Under the pieces are notes generated by a model that saw only the letters and a program-made list of their open reading frames with translations, had not been told where the DNA came from and ran no database searches. A stretch of DNA of 64,000 nucleotides, taken from assembly GCF_902502825.2 (NCBI RefSeq), contig NZ_LR723670.1, positions 930,001-994,000 on the forward strand, given 5' to 3'. The DNA is from Pseudorhizobium flavum (lineage in GTDB: Bacteria > Pseudomonadota > Alphaproteobacteria > Rhizobiales > Rhizobiaceae). A program made the position numbers and the translations under genes. Shown here one piece after another: positions 1 to 8,501 of this stretch (positions within the stretch are counted from its first letter, which is position 1; every line of letters begins with the position of its first letter).

Positions 1-273
1 GGCCTGCGATGGGCCTTGATGGGACCGCTTCTGACCTATCGCCTTGCCGGCGGCGACCGCGGCATGCAGGGCTTCTGGGACATGTTCGCGCCGATGCAGG
101 ACAAGCTCTGGCGCGAACTCGGCATGCCGCTGCCCGATGAGGATCTGCAACAGCGGGTAACGGCAGCCGTAGATGGCGCATACGCGGCACTTCCGGTGGA
201 CGAGGTGGTTTGGGAACGGGACGCGCGGCTGCGCCAGATACTGGCGATGCGGCGGTCGCGCAAACCTGGGTAA
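1..273 (+). CDS. 3-hydroxyacyl-CoA dehydrogenase family protein, C-terminal end (partial)
   Basis: Only the last 90 codons are in the window; the frame is open from base 1, so the 5' end lies upstream. The opening residues GLRWALMGP followed by a conserved TYRLAGGDRGM stretch match the C-terminal helical domain of the 3-hydroxyacyl-CoA dehydrogenase superfamily, in particular the L-carnitine / L-gulonate 3-dehydrogenase branch. In that family the N-terminal Rossmann domain binds NAD and this helical domain completes the active site and dimer. It ends 77 bases before the convergent GNAT gene. The substrate cannot be fixed from the tail alone; carnitine or a related hydroxy acid is an inference from family resemblance. 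Confidence 0.7.
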   Translation, partial: GLRWALMGPLLTYRLAGGDRGMQGFWDMFAPMQDKLWRELGMPLPDEDLQQRVTAAVDGAYAALPVDEVVWERDARLRQILAMRRSRKPG

Positions 274-349
274 GAGGAGGAAGCCTTCGTCGCTCGCCCG
301 TGAGGCCGCGACGTTATGCTTGATTCCTTCGGCCTCTGCTCACGGAAGA

Positions 350-1192
350 CTAACCCAATTCCAGGGTTGTAACGGCGAAGACGCTCTTGGTGTCAAGACG
401 TGGCTTGCCACCCTTGTACATTCTCGCTGTTGCGAAGCTCGGCGTCATGCCGTGGCCTTCGAGGATGCGGGAAAAGGCTGTCTGCATTTCAGGAACGTCC
501 AAGTGAAACGTCTCGTTTGGAGCTAGGTTGACGCAAGCATTCAACAACCCTTTGGCATCTTCCAGGCGATCCGCGAAAAGAGGCCCGATCTTGCAGCCGT
601 CATGGCAGCGGCGGGCTACGGCATACCCTGTGATCGCTCCGTCATGCTCGACAACAATCGCTTGTCTTGGCGGCTGGAGCCACGCGCCGAGGAATTTTTC
701 CCTTCCGCCAGGGAAGTTCTGCGCATCATACGCAACAATTTCCCGCAACTTGTGTGGTGAGATGGACGAGCATGCTTCCGGGCTGGGGCCGAGCGGATCA
801 ATCCTGCCGCTCCAGCGGATCGTCTTGTAGGCTTCCACGAAACCTTTTCGCGCATAGTTTTCCTGCTGCTCCGGAACGCCGTCCAGACCGACAATTCGTC
901 CCGCCAGATGACGCATGCCGGCGTCCCATACGCGCTTACCAAAGCCTCTACCGCGATAATTTTCAAAGCAGATATAGAGGCCGATGAAGCCGAAGTTCCC
1001 GCTATAAGGGACTGCTGAAATACCGGCGACCAGCCTGTCGTCGGTGAAGCAGCCTATGAAGCCATCCGGGTCTGCGCTGCAAAAGGCATTAGCGTCTGCC
1101 AATCCTGGATTCCAACCCTCTTTCCGCGCCCAGTCAAGCAGAAGCTCGACCTCCTCAAGGGTGAGCGAGCGAATGTCACAGCGATTGTTCAC
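350..1192 (-). CDS. Two-domain GNAT family N-acetyltransferase
   Basis: Predicted 280-residue cytoplasmic acetyltransferase. The N-terminal GNAT domain (about residues 5-130) carries the acetyl-CoA pyrophosphate loop as NYRGRGFGKRVWD. The C-terminal half has the GYAVARRCHDGCKIGPL pattern and the VFAVTTLELG ending that are typical of the second (Acetyltransf_18 type) domain. I chose the GTG at 1192 because it overlaps the stop of the upstream racemase gene by four bases (GTGA), the usual sign of translational coupling; the frame stays open further upstream but only inside that gene. It is the last gene of the ABC transporter operon. The acetylated substrate is unknown; an amine or amino acid brought in by the transporter would fit. 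Confidence 0.75.
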   Translation of the reverse strand: MNNRCDIRSLTLEEVELLLDWARKEGWNPGLADANAFCSADPDGFIGCFTDDRLVAGISAVPYSGNFGFIGLYICFENYRGRGFGKRVWDAGMRHLAGRIVGLDGVPEQQENYARKGFVEAYKTIRWSGRIDPLGPSPEACSSISPHKLREIVAYDAQNFPGGREKFLGAWLQPPRQAIVVEHDGAITGYAVARRCHDGCKIGPLFADRLEDAKGLLNACVNLAPNETFHLDVPEMQTAFSRILEGHGMTPSFATARMYKGGKPRLDTKSVFAVTTLELG

Positions 1193-1938
1193 GTGGTGGA
1201 TGCTCCGTTCACTGGGGCGAATGCGTCGAGGATGCCGGCATACCTCTTCTGAAGCGGATACGCATAGGCGCCGCCTTTGGCTGTTGCGAGCCCCAGCGTC
1301 ACTAGGCACTCCGCCTGTTTGACGGCGGCAGCGACGCCATCGACGACCGGGACGCCGTACTCGGCCTGCAATTGCCTTGGCAAATCCGCCATGCCGGCAC
1401 AGCCGAGCACGATGGCTTCAGCGCGGTCTTCGCGCAGTGCGCGCTCGATCTCGCGGCACAAGCGTTCGCGCGCCGACGAGGTAGGATCTTCCAAGGAGAG
1501 CACGTGAATATCGGCGGCGCGAACGGTTGCACGGCGACCGACGCCATAGCGATCCATCAGCGCTTCCAGCGGCAGCCTTGATCGTTCCATCGTCGTTACA
1601 ACGGTGAAGCGCTGAGCGATAAATGAAGCGGTCACAACTGCGGCTTCACAGATGCCAATTACCGGGATCGCAGCTGCGCAACGCGCCGCATCAAGTCCCG
1701 TGTCATCGAAGCAGGCGATGATCGCAGCCCGAGCTCCGTCCCGCTCGCCGAGTCGAACTGCCTGCAGTAATCCGGGGACAGCTAGGGCTTCGTCATAATA
1801 GCCCTCGATGGAGGCAGGCCCCATGCTCGAGGTAACAGCAAGAAGCTTTGTGCCGGGTGCCGCGACGCTCTCGGCTGCCGCTGCGATGCGATCCGTCATG
1901 CTGGCGGTGGTATTCGGATTGACGATGAGAATGCGCAT
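1189..1938 (-). CDS. Aspartate/glutamate racemase family protein (hydantoin/allantoin racemase type)
   Basis: A 249-residue protein, the usual length for hydantoin and allantoin racemases of the Asp/Glu racemase superfamily. It starts with the family hallmark MRILIVNPNTT. The two catalytic cysteines expected for cofactor-independent racemisation are visible in the contexts IIACFDD (about residue 75) and VLGCAGMADL (about residue 180). It lies 7 bases downstream of the inner-membrane permease gene and overlaps the GNAT gene by four bases, so it is an operon member. Together with the importer this suggests the operon handles a chiral amino-acid-like or ureido compound. The exact substrate cannot be read from sequence. 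Confidence 0.8.
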   Translation of the reverse strand: MRILIVNPNTTASMTDRIAAAAESVAAPGTKLLAVTSSMGPASIEGYYDEALAVPGLLQAVRLGERDGARAAIIACFDDTGLDAARCAAAIPVIGICEAAVVTASFIAQRFTVVTTMERSRLPLEALMDRYGVGRRATVRAADIHVLSLEDPTSSARERLCREIERALREDRAEAIVLGCAGMADLPRQLQAEYGVPVVDGVAAAVKQAECLVTLGLATAKGGAYAYPLQKRYAGILDAFAPVNGASTT

Positions 1939-1945
1939 GGGACGA

Positions 1946-2764
1946 TCAGCCCTTTAGCCGCCTCCGGTTGAGGCGAAGGATGAGGAGGACGGCTGCGAGA
2001 ATGACGAGGAAGGAGAAGGCCGTGGTGACCGTTCCGAGGGCATAGAGCACTGGCGTCGTCACGTTGGTCGTCATCGCGTAGATCTCGAGCGGCAAAGTGT
2101 TGTAGGTGCCGGCCGCCAGCAGGGTGCGTGCAAACTCGTCATAGGAGAGGGTGAGACCAAACAGACCGACGCCGATCAGGCTCGGGGCGATGATCGGCAG
2201 TAGCACATGCCGGAAGGTTTGCCAGGAGGAGGCGCCGAGGTCACGGGCCGCTTCTTCGTAAACGGGCGAGAAACGGTTGAAGACGGCAAACATGATGAGC
2301 ACGCCGAAGGGCAGCGTCCAGGTCAGGTGGGCGCCAAAGGCAGAGGAATACCAGGCTGGCTGAAGCCCCAGTTGCTGAAAAAGAACGCCGATCCCGAGAG
2401 AGATGATGATCGACGGAACCACCAGGCTCGCGACGGCCAGGTAGAAGAGAGCGGAGGCACCGAAGAAACGGCGCCTGAAGGCCAGTCCTGCCAGCAGCGA
2501 AACCACGACGGTCGCCGCCATCACCATCAGACCCAAACTGAGCGAGCGGCGGAACGAACCGCCGAAGTCGCCCACCGCCTGGGTTTCAAACAGATTGGCA
2601 AACCAACGCAGCGAGACCCCGTTCAGGGGAAAGGTCAAGCCGCCGTTGGGCCCCTGGAAGGACAGGATGAGGATGGCCGAGAGCGGCCCGTAGAGGAAAA
2701 GTACGAACAGTCCGAAGAACAGCGCCAGGATGTAGAATTCGCGGGACCGGGCCTCTCTTTGCAT
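1946..2764 (-). CDS. ABC transporter permease, PotC-like
   Basis: A 272-residue inner-membrane permease of the spermidine/putrescine (PotC) class with about six hydrophobic segments, the first near residues 10-35. The cytoplasmic EAA loop that docks on the ATPase is present as EEAARDLGASSWQTF followed by the conserved LPIIAPSLIGVG. The start codon directly abuts the stop of the preceding permease gene, so the two are coupled. It would form the transmembrane channel as a heterodimer with the PotB-like partner. Substrate is not deducible; PotABCD-like systems in rhizobia carry polyamines, opines, amino acids and betaines. Confidence 0.85.
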   Translation of the reverse strand: MQREARSREFYILALFFGLFVLFLYGPLSAILILSFQGPNGGLTFPLNGVSLRWFANLFETQAVGDFGGSFRRSLSLGLMVMAATVVVSLLAGLAFRRRFFGASALFYLAVASLVVPSIIISLGIGVLFQQLGLQPAWYSSAFGAHLTWTLPFGVLIMFAVFNRFSPVYEEAARDLGASSWQTFRHVLLPIIAPSLIGVGLFGLTLSYDEFARTLLAAGTYNTLPLEIYAMTTNVTTPVLYALGTVTTAFSFLVILAAVLLILRLNRRRLKG

Positions 2765-3682
2765 CTAGAGCTCCTTGCGAATGTCGACGATCCGTAGGAC
2801 GCCGGCCACCATCAGGAGAACGAGGGCGAGCAGCACCACTGCGTTCGCGGCGGCTGCAGGGTACTGAAGCAGCGACATCTGGTTTTTCATCATCAGGGCG
2901 ACCGAAGCGCTCTGGCCTCCAGACATGATCTGCACGGTGGAGAAGTCAGCCATCACGAGGGTAACCACGAAGATTGTGCCGATCGCCATCCCGGGTTTGG
3001 CGAGAGGGAGCACGACGTTCACGAGTGTCTGCCAACTGCTGGCACCTGCATCGCGGGCGGCTTCCAGCAGCGTCCGGTCAATGCGCATGAGCGTGTTGAA
3101 GATGGGCGTCACCATGAACAGCGTGTAGAGATGGACCATCGCGAGCACCACGGCGAAATCCGAGTAAAGGAGCCACTCGACGGGTTCGTTGACAATGCCT
3201 GCGTTGACCAAGGCGGAGTTGATCAGTCCGTTTCGGCCGAGGACGGGGATCCAGGAGATCATCCGAATGATGTTCGAGGTCAGGAAAGGAACCGTGCAGA
3301 CGAGGAAGAGGACTATCTGCATGGCGGCGCTCCTGACGTGGAATGCCAGGAAGTAGGCAACCCAGAAGCCGACGACGAGCGTGATGGCCCAAACGAGGAA
3401 GGCGAACTTCAGGGTGTTGAGGTAGGTCTTCCAGGTCACCCAGGACCCCAGCGTCTCGGTATAGTTGAACGTGACGAAGTCGGGATACATGGCGGCGAAG
3501 TCGTAATCCCAGAAGCTGACGACGCCGATCATCACAATCGGCAGCAGGAGGAAGCCACCGAGGATGAGAGCAAGCGGTGTCGCCTGCAGGTATGAAACCA
3601 TCCTCCCACGCAATGCTCCACGGCGGACCGGTTTTTGACCAGCTCCTGCCGAGGCTACCCGCGATGCGGTGATCGTCGCCAT
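2765..3682 (-). CDS. ABC transporter permease, PotB-like
   Basis: Predicted 305-residue permease, first of the two membrane subunits. After a basic N-terminus there is a strong hydrophobic segment (TPLALILGGFLLLPIVMIG), five more membrane segments, and the EAA loop LEAARDAGASSWQTL. I chose the ATG at 3682 (MATITASRV) because a GAGG ribosome-binding site lies just before it; the frame is open further upstream but without a site and inside the neighbouring gene. It sits 53 bases after the binding-protein gene and abuts the PotC-like gene. Confidence 0.85.
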   Translation of the reverse strand: MATITASRVASAGAGQKPVRRGALRGRMVSYLQATPLALILGGFLLLPIVMIGVVSFWDYDFAAMYPDFVTFNYTETLGSWVTWKTYLNTLKFAFLVWAITLVVGFWVAYFLAFHVRSAAMQIVLFLVCTVPFLTSNIIRMISWIPVLGRNGLINSALVNAGIVNEPVEWLLYSDFAVVLAMVHLYTLFMVTPIFNTLMRIDRTLLEAARDAGASSWQTLVNVVLPLAKPGMAIGTIFVVTLVMADFSTVQIMSGGQSASVALMMKNQMSLLQYPAAAANAVVLLALVLLMVAGVLRIVDIRKEL

Positions 3683-3735
3683 GTCTTGCCCTCGTGAGAA
3701 GAGCGGCCGGCGTGTTTGTGCCGGCCGCCAGGTTA

Positions 3736-5025
3736 TCAGGCTGCGATGAACTCGTTCCAGCGACGGACCATGTAACGGTCTTCGTCCATCACGGAGTTCC
3801 AGCACGCGACATGGCCCATGCGCTCCTCGAAGGCACCACCGTCGCGAACGGCACCGGCCTTCTCCATGACCTTGCCTTCCGGCGAGAGGATATCGCCTTG
3901 AGCCGGCTTACCCTCGATCCAGTAGCCCCATTCATCGGCCGACATGTGTTCCTTGGCGGTTTCCATGCAGGCGGAATAGTAGCCCTGGCGGTTGAGGTAG
4001 CCGCCGACCCAGCCCGAGGTGTACCAGTTGATGTACTCGTAGGCGGCATCGAGTTGCGCGCCCGACAGGTGCGAGGCGAGACCGAGGCCGCCCCCCCAAG
4101 AGCGATAGCCTTCCTTGAGCGGCTGGTACTTGCAGGCAATCCCCTTCGAACGGACGGCAGCAACAGCCGGCGACCACATGGACTGGATCACGACTTCGCC
4201 CGAAGCCATGAGGTTGACCGACTCGTCGAAGGACTTCCAGAAGGCGCGGAACTGGCCGTCCTGCTTGGCCTTGATGAGGAAATCGATCGTAGCATCGATC
4301 TCTTCCTTGGTCATATTGCCCTTGTCGGCATATTTGATGTTGCCCATGGCTTCCATGATCATCGCGGCATCCATGATGCCGATCGACGGGATGTTCAGGA
4401 TTGAGGTCTTGCCCTTGAAGGCCGGATCCATGATGTCGGCCCAGGTGGTGATCTCGCGGCCGATGAGATCAGGACGAATGCCCAGCGTATCGGCATTGTA
4501 GATGGTCGGCATCATGGTGAAGAGCTCGGTCTCGCCTGACGCGAAGGTCTTGGCGTCCTTGCTTTCGACATAGCCGACGGTGTGCGGCGCCGTGCCCTGC
4601 GCAATCACGCTGTCGGGCGTGAGCTTGCCGGTTTTGAAGAGCGGCACGACCTTGTCGTAGTATTTCAGCTTGGCCGTTTCCATTGGCTGAATGACGCCTG
4701 TCGGATAGACCTTCTTCAGGATCCAGTATTCGATGTCGGCGATGTCATATGAATTTGGCTGCGTCAAAGCGCGTTGCGCGGCTGCGTCCGAATCCGTCGC
4801 CGTCATCTCAAGCGTGATCCCGAGGTCCTTCTTGCACTGTTCGGCGATCGCATTGATGTTCGAGACGCCGGTGCCAAATTGCCGGAGGGTGATGTTGGAC
4901 TGCGCCCAGATGGTCGGGAAGCCAGTGATGGCGCCGGAGCCTGCTGCCAGGCCTGCTGCTGCGCCCGTCTTCAGAAGGGCGCGTCGGGAAATGCCTTTTT
5001 TCTCTGCATTCTGATCGATGGTCAT
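3736..5025 (-). CDS. ABC transporter substrate-binding protein, PotD-like, Tat-exported
   Basis: A 429-residue periplasmic solute-binding protein. The N-terminus carries a twin-arginine signal, SRRALLKTGAAAG, with cleavage probably near the AQS that follows TIWAQ, so it is predicted to be exported folded through Tat. The mature part resembles spermidine/putrescine-binding proteins (PotD, SBP_bac_8 type), for example SYDIADIEYWILKK and YEYINWYTS. Start at 5025 has an upstream purine-rich site (GAGGAGAACG on the coding strand). It is the second gene of the operon, between the ATPase and the permeases, and fixes the specificity of the importer, which I cannot name. Confidence 0.85.
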   Translation of the reverse strand: MTIDQNAEKKGISRRALLKTGAAAGLAAGSGAITGFPTIWAQSNITLRQFGTGVSNINAIAEQCKKDLGITLEMTATDSDAAAQRALTQPNSYDIADIEYWILKKVYPTGVIQPMETAKLKYYDKVVPLFKTGKLTPDSVIAQGTAPHTVGYVESKDAKTFASGETELFTMMPTIYNADTLGIRPDLIGREITTWADIMDPAFKGKTSILNIPSIGIMDAAMIMEAMGNIKYADKGNMTKEEIDATIDFLIKAKQDGQFRAFWKSFDESVNLMASGEVVIQSMWSPAVAAVRSKGIACKYQPLKEGYRSWGGGLGLASHLSGAQLDAAYEYINWYTSGWVGGYLNRQGYYSACMETAKEHMSADEWGYWIEGKPAQGDILSPEGKVMEKAGAVRDGGAFEERMGHVACWNSVMDEDRYMVRRWNEFIAA

Positions 5026-5072
5026 TTTCGTTCTCCTCTGTTGGCGGTGGCCATTTTTCTTTGTTTGTGAAG

Positions 5073-6161
5073 TCAGTGCTGGGTGCGGCCGAGGACGATG
5101 ACGTCCTCCTTTCCCCAGCAAAGAGGCAGCGCTTCGCCGACGCGGACGGGATTGGCGAAGAAATCCCGATCACGAAGCAGGATGGTGAAATCGTCCAGCC
5201 CGGCGCCGGCGACGGTGAGCTTCACCGAAGCGCCGCGGTATTCGATGTTGCTCACCGAACCGGTGAAGCCGAGGCCGTTTGTCTGTTCAATTCCGATCCG
5301 GACGCGATCGGTGCGGATGGCAAGATCTGCCGTGTCGCTGAAGGGCGTACTGGTATCGTGGGCGACGAATGTGCTCCCCTGCGGAACAGCAATGGTCATG
5401 ACACCGTCGCGGTGATCGGTGATACGCCCGGAGATGACGTTGTGGTCGCCCATGAATCTCGCGACGAAGGCGGTCGCCGGCTGCTCGAACACCGTTCGTG
5501 GCGGAGCGGCTTGTTCGATGCGACCATCGTTCATGACAACGATCAGGTCGGCAAGCGCCATCGCTTCTTCTTGGCTGTGGGTCACGTGAACGAAGGTAAT
5601 ACCGAGGGAAGTCTGAAGCTTCTTCAGTTCGGCCCGCATTCGAACCTTGAGGAAGGGATCAAGCGCGGAAAGGGGCTCGTCGAGAAGGAGTGCCTGAGGG
5701 TTGGTGATGAGCGCACGTGCCAGCGCGACACGCTGTTGCTGTCCGCCGGAAAGCTGCGCTGGCTTGCGTGTCGCATAGGCTTGAAGCTCCATCAGTTGGA
5801 GCATTTCCAGCGCCTTCGTCCGGCGCTCGGCCTTCGGCATTCCCTTCATCTTGAGGCTGAAGGCAACATTGTCGACCAGGTCGAGATGCGGGAAGAGCGC
5901 GTAGGATTGGAACATCATGGCCGTTCCGCGCCGCGCGGGAGGCAGATCCGTCACCACCATGTTGCCAAGGCGAACGTCGCCGCTGCTGATCGTCTCGTGC
6001 CCGGCAATCATTCGGAGCGTGGAGGTCTTGCCGCACCCGGAAGGACCGAGCAGACAACAATAGGTCCCACCGGGAATCTTCAGGCTGATAGCCTCCACCG
6101 CGGTGGTGGTGCCATAGACCTTGGTTACGGATGCGATGTCTATTTCAGATGCTTTGCTCAT
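5073..6161 (-). CDS. ABC transporter ATP-binding protein, PotA-like
   Basis: A 362-residue ATPase. Walker A is GPSGCGKTS, the signature is LSGGQQQRVALARAL, and Walker B is LLLDEPLSALD; the switch histidine follows in HVTHSQEEA. The C-terminal third (from about residue 240) is a TOBE-type regulatory domain as in PotA and other importer ATPases. ATG 6161 follows a GGGGA site; the reading frame extends upstream without one. It is the promoter-proximal gene of a reverse-strand operon (ATPase, binding protein, two permeases, racemase, acetyltransferase) that faces away from the GntR gene. Confidence 0.9.
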   Translation of the reverse strand: MSKASEIDIASVTKVYGTTTAVEAISLKIPGGTYCCLLGPSGCGKTSTLRMIAGHETISSGDVRLGNMVVTDLPPARRGTAMMFQSYALFPHLDLVDNVAFSLKMKGMPKAERRTKALEMLQLMELQAYATRKPAQLSGGQQQRVALARALITNPQALLLDEPLSALDPFLKVRMRAELKKLQTSLGITFVHVTHSQEEAMALADLIVVMNDGRIEQAAPPRTVFEQPATAFVARFMGDHNVISGRITDHRDGVMTIAVPQGSTFVAHDTSTPFSDTADLAIRTDRVRIGIEQTNGLGFTGSVSNIEYRGASVKLTVAGAGLDDFTILLRDRDFFANPVRVGEALPLCWGKEDVIVLGRTQH

Positions 6162-6314
6162 CTCTATTCCCCTGCAGACACCGATATGCAGGGACCGTGC
6201 CAGATTGGATGCGCCGGGGTGCAGGGCTGAAGCAGAGGGAAAAAGAGCTCTCTCTCCTCCACCGTCACCCGGGGAGGCGGCGCTTGCGCAAAAGCAGGAC
6301 ACGGATGTGATGAA

Positions 6315-6326
6315 ATTGTATGCAAT
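6315..6326. promoter_or_regulatory. Candidate GntR operator in the divergent promoter region
   Basis: ATTGTATGCAAT is an inverted ATTG/CAAT pair around TATG. Its core TTGTATGCAA differs by one base from the TNGTNNACNA consensus of FCD-family GntR regulators. It lies 72 bases before the GntR start and about 150 bases before the ABC operon start, where one bound regulator could control both. This is inference from pattern only. Confidence 0.4.
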
Positions 6327-6397
6327 CTCGTCTTATTTCGTGAACACTTGGCAGGTTCTGGAGGAGTCTGTAGAAGAAGGCGACGCAGGATCGCTCG

Positions 6398-7105
6398 ATG
6401 AACATCCAAAATGACGTGACTGTTGAAGCTGCCGGTGAAGATCGCTCGCTCGCCATTCGCGATGCGCTCCGCAATGCGATTATCGACAGACGGCTCGCTC
6501 CTGCGACGAAACTCACCGAAAGCGAGATAGGTTCGCTCTTCGGTGTCAGCCGCACCGTTGCACGTGCAGGGCTGCAGATGCTTGCCTTCGAAGGCCTTGT
6601 CCGGTTGGAGCGGAACCGCGGAGCCTTCGTCGCCAATCCTTCACCGGAAGAGGCGCAGCACGTCTTCGCATCGCGGCGTCTGATAGAGCCAGGTGTGGCT
6701 TCCGCGGTGATAGGGCGGTTTACGCCGGAAATGGCGGATGTGTTGCGAAAACAGCTTCAAGAAGAAAGCCGCTACGTCAGTGAACGAGGAGCCGTTGCGC
6801 GGCGTGCGGAGATCAAGGCCTCCGGGGACTTCCACCTTCTGCTGGCGTCCATGAGTGGAAACCCCATCCTCGAACGCTTCATGGATGAGCTGATCGCTCG
6901 CTCTTCGCTCGTCATCGCTCTTTATGGACGCTCTGGTACCTCGAGCTGCGGGCATAGGGAACATCTCGCAATCCTGGATGCCCTTGAGCGGCGCGACGAT
7001 CAAGAAACCAGAGAGCTTATGCTTCATCACATCGACCACATCGAGGCGGACCTCGATCTTCAGGCGCGGAGTACGACGCGGCTGAGAGACGCGCTCCTGC
7101 GGTGA
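6398..7105 (+). CDS. GntR family transcriptional regulator (FCD domain)
   Basis: A 235-residue regulator. The N-terminal winged helix-turn-helix (about residues 15-80) has the GntR pattern KLTESEIGSLFGVSRTVAR; the C-terminal FCD effector domain (about 90-225) keeps the metal-binding histidine pattern, with FHLLLA, the HREH element and the late HHIDHIE. It is divergent from the ABC importer/racemase operon, so it is the likely local repressor or activator of that operon and senses a small organic acid or amine. No clear ribosome-binding site beyond a weak AGGA precedes the ATG. Confidence 0.85.
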   Translation: MNIQNDVTVEAAGEDRSLAIRDALRNAIIDRRLAPATKLTESEIGSLFGVSRTVARAGLQMLAFEGLVRLERNRGAFVANPSPEEAQHVFASRRLIEPGVASAVIGRFTPEMADVLRKQLQEESRYVSERGAVARRAEIKASGDFHLLLASMSGNPILERFMDELIARSSLVIALYGRSGTSSCGHREHLAILDALERRDDQETRELMLHHIDHIEADLDLQARSTTRLRDALLR

Positions 7106-7434
7106 GTGTTAATCGGCTTCGGCTTCAGCCTCTCGCACGAAACTCGTTTCCGCCGCTCACAGAGACCGTACGTCCCGGCCCATGCGGCCTCAAGACACAA
7201 AGACGACCTCAACCAACGCTGGTGAGAAAAGAATCCCGGAAGATCAAAGGCAGTTTTTCTTAAGTATCTGAAGCACGTGGAAATCGCCCCGAGCCAAGAC
7301 CCCTGCTCAAGCCAACGATCCGGGTTTTCCGGCACGTTCGGCTCCAGTCGCATGATCGCTCTGCTTTTGCTGTTGTAATGCGCCGATGTTTCCGGTTGAG
7401 CTAGCTCGCCCATTGCAGGAATAAAAGCTGGAGT
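7106..7434. other. Intergenic region without a supported gene
   Basis: These 329 bases separate two forward-strand genes. No reading frame here has both a plausible start and protein-like composition, and I see no strong hairpin with a T-run. It presumably holds the promoter of the downstream kinase gene. Confidence 0.5.
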
Positions 7435-8466
7435 GTGATCTCGTTGCTCGCCATCCTTGCCGATGATTTGACGGGTGCATTGGACGCCTCTGCGCCCTTT
7501 GCCGCCAGGGGAAGGCACGTAGAAGTCGCCCTGACGGTCGAGGCGATCGCCGGCGCTCTTCGAGCCAGGCCGGAAGTGCTTGCGATCAATCTCGGATCCC
7601 GCGAACGGGACGTTGCTGTCGCTCGCGCCAGAACGACTGCGGCTCTCGGTGCGCTTCCGCCTGCGACCCGGTTGTTCAAGAAGATCGACTCGCGGCTGAA
7701 GGGGCATATTGCAGCAGAACTCGACGTCACGCCCTTCAAGTCCGCATTGGTCGCGCCGGCGATACCGAGCTTCGGCCGCATCGTTCAAAACGGAGAGGTG
7801 CAGGGGTTCGGGATCACAAACCCGATCTCCATTCGCAAGTGCCTTGGCCGGCATATGGAACGGGCGACAGTGCCCGATACGCTTGCGCAGGACGACCTGC
7901 GTGAATGGGTCGCAAGGTCCGATGCTGGAGGCTTCGATCTTCTCGTCGGCGCCCGAGGGCTGGCGGAGGCGTTGGCCGATACGATGACAGCTCGGGCGTC
8001 CGCTCGGCTTGCGGAGCTGCCACAGGGCACGGCGCTCTTCGTGGTCGGCTCCCATGACCCGATCACCCTTGTCCAGGTCGAAGAACTTCGAGGAGTATTC
8101 GATGTCGATTACATGGCTGCGCCCAACGGCAAGGTTCTACCGACTAGACCGATCAATGCCATGATCACCGTAGTGCAGGCTGTTCAAGGCGAGGTTCCCG
8201 CAGACCCGCTGGAGGTTTCGCGTGCGCTAGCCAAGGCGGTGGTGCCGATGGTGAGCAAGACCGTGTCGACGCTGCTTCTTACCGGTGGAGCAACCGCTGA
8301 AGCTGTCATGGAGGAAATGGGAATAAACCGGTTCCGCCTGGCCGGTGAATGTCTCCCCGGATTGGGCTTGGCGCATGCTGGCGGCCTTTGCATCATCACG
8401 AAATCGGGGGGATTTGGCGGCCCCGACACCCTTATAAGGATCGCCGCCCAGCTTCGTGACCGGTAG
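7435..8466 (+). CDS. Four-carbon acid sugar kinase family protein (DUF1537)
   Basis: A 343-residue cytoplasmic sugar-acid kinase. The N-terminal half has ADDLTGALDAS and the KKIDSRLKG motif, which bind substrate; the C-terminal nucleotide-binding half has LLLTGGATAEAV and the Gly-rich GGFGGPDTL. These are hallmarks of the OtnK/DtnK family, which phosphorylates D-threonate or D-erythronate at O4. Start is GTG at 7435 after a GGAG site. The PdxA2-type dehydrogenase next door (convergent, 35 bases away) catalyses the next step in that pathway, supporting the assignment. The class II aldolase or isomerases of the pathway are not here. Confidence 0.8.
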   Translation: MISLLAILADDLTGALDASAPFAARGRHVEVALTVEAIAGALRARPEVLAINLGSRERDVAVARARTTAALGALPPATRLFKKIDSRLKGHIAAELDVTPFKSALVAPAIPSFGRIVQNGEVQGFGITNPISIRKCLGRHMERATVPDTLAQDDLREWVARSDAGGFDLLVGARGLAEALADTMTARASARLAELPQGTALFVVGSHDPITLVQVEELRGVFDVDYMAAPNGKVLPTRPINAMITVVQAVQGEVPADPLEVSRALAKAVVPMVSKTVSTLLLTGGATAEAVMEEMGINRFRLAGECLPGLGLAHAGGLCIITKSGGFGGPDTLIRIAAQLRDR

Positions 8467-8501
8467 GGGGCCGAAGGGTCTGTGACGGCCCGAGAGAAGG
8501 G

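Noticed and set aside
7060..8055. Long open frame on the reverse strand across the DUF1537 kinase gene
   Set aside because: Mirror of a confidently identified forward gene; composition not protein-like and no ribosome-binding site.
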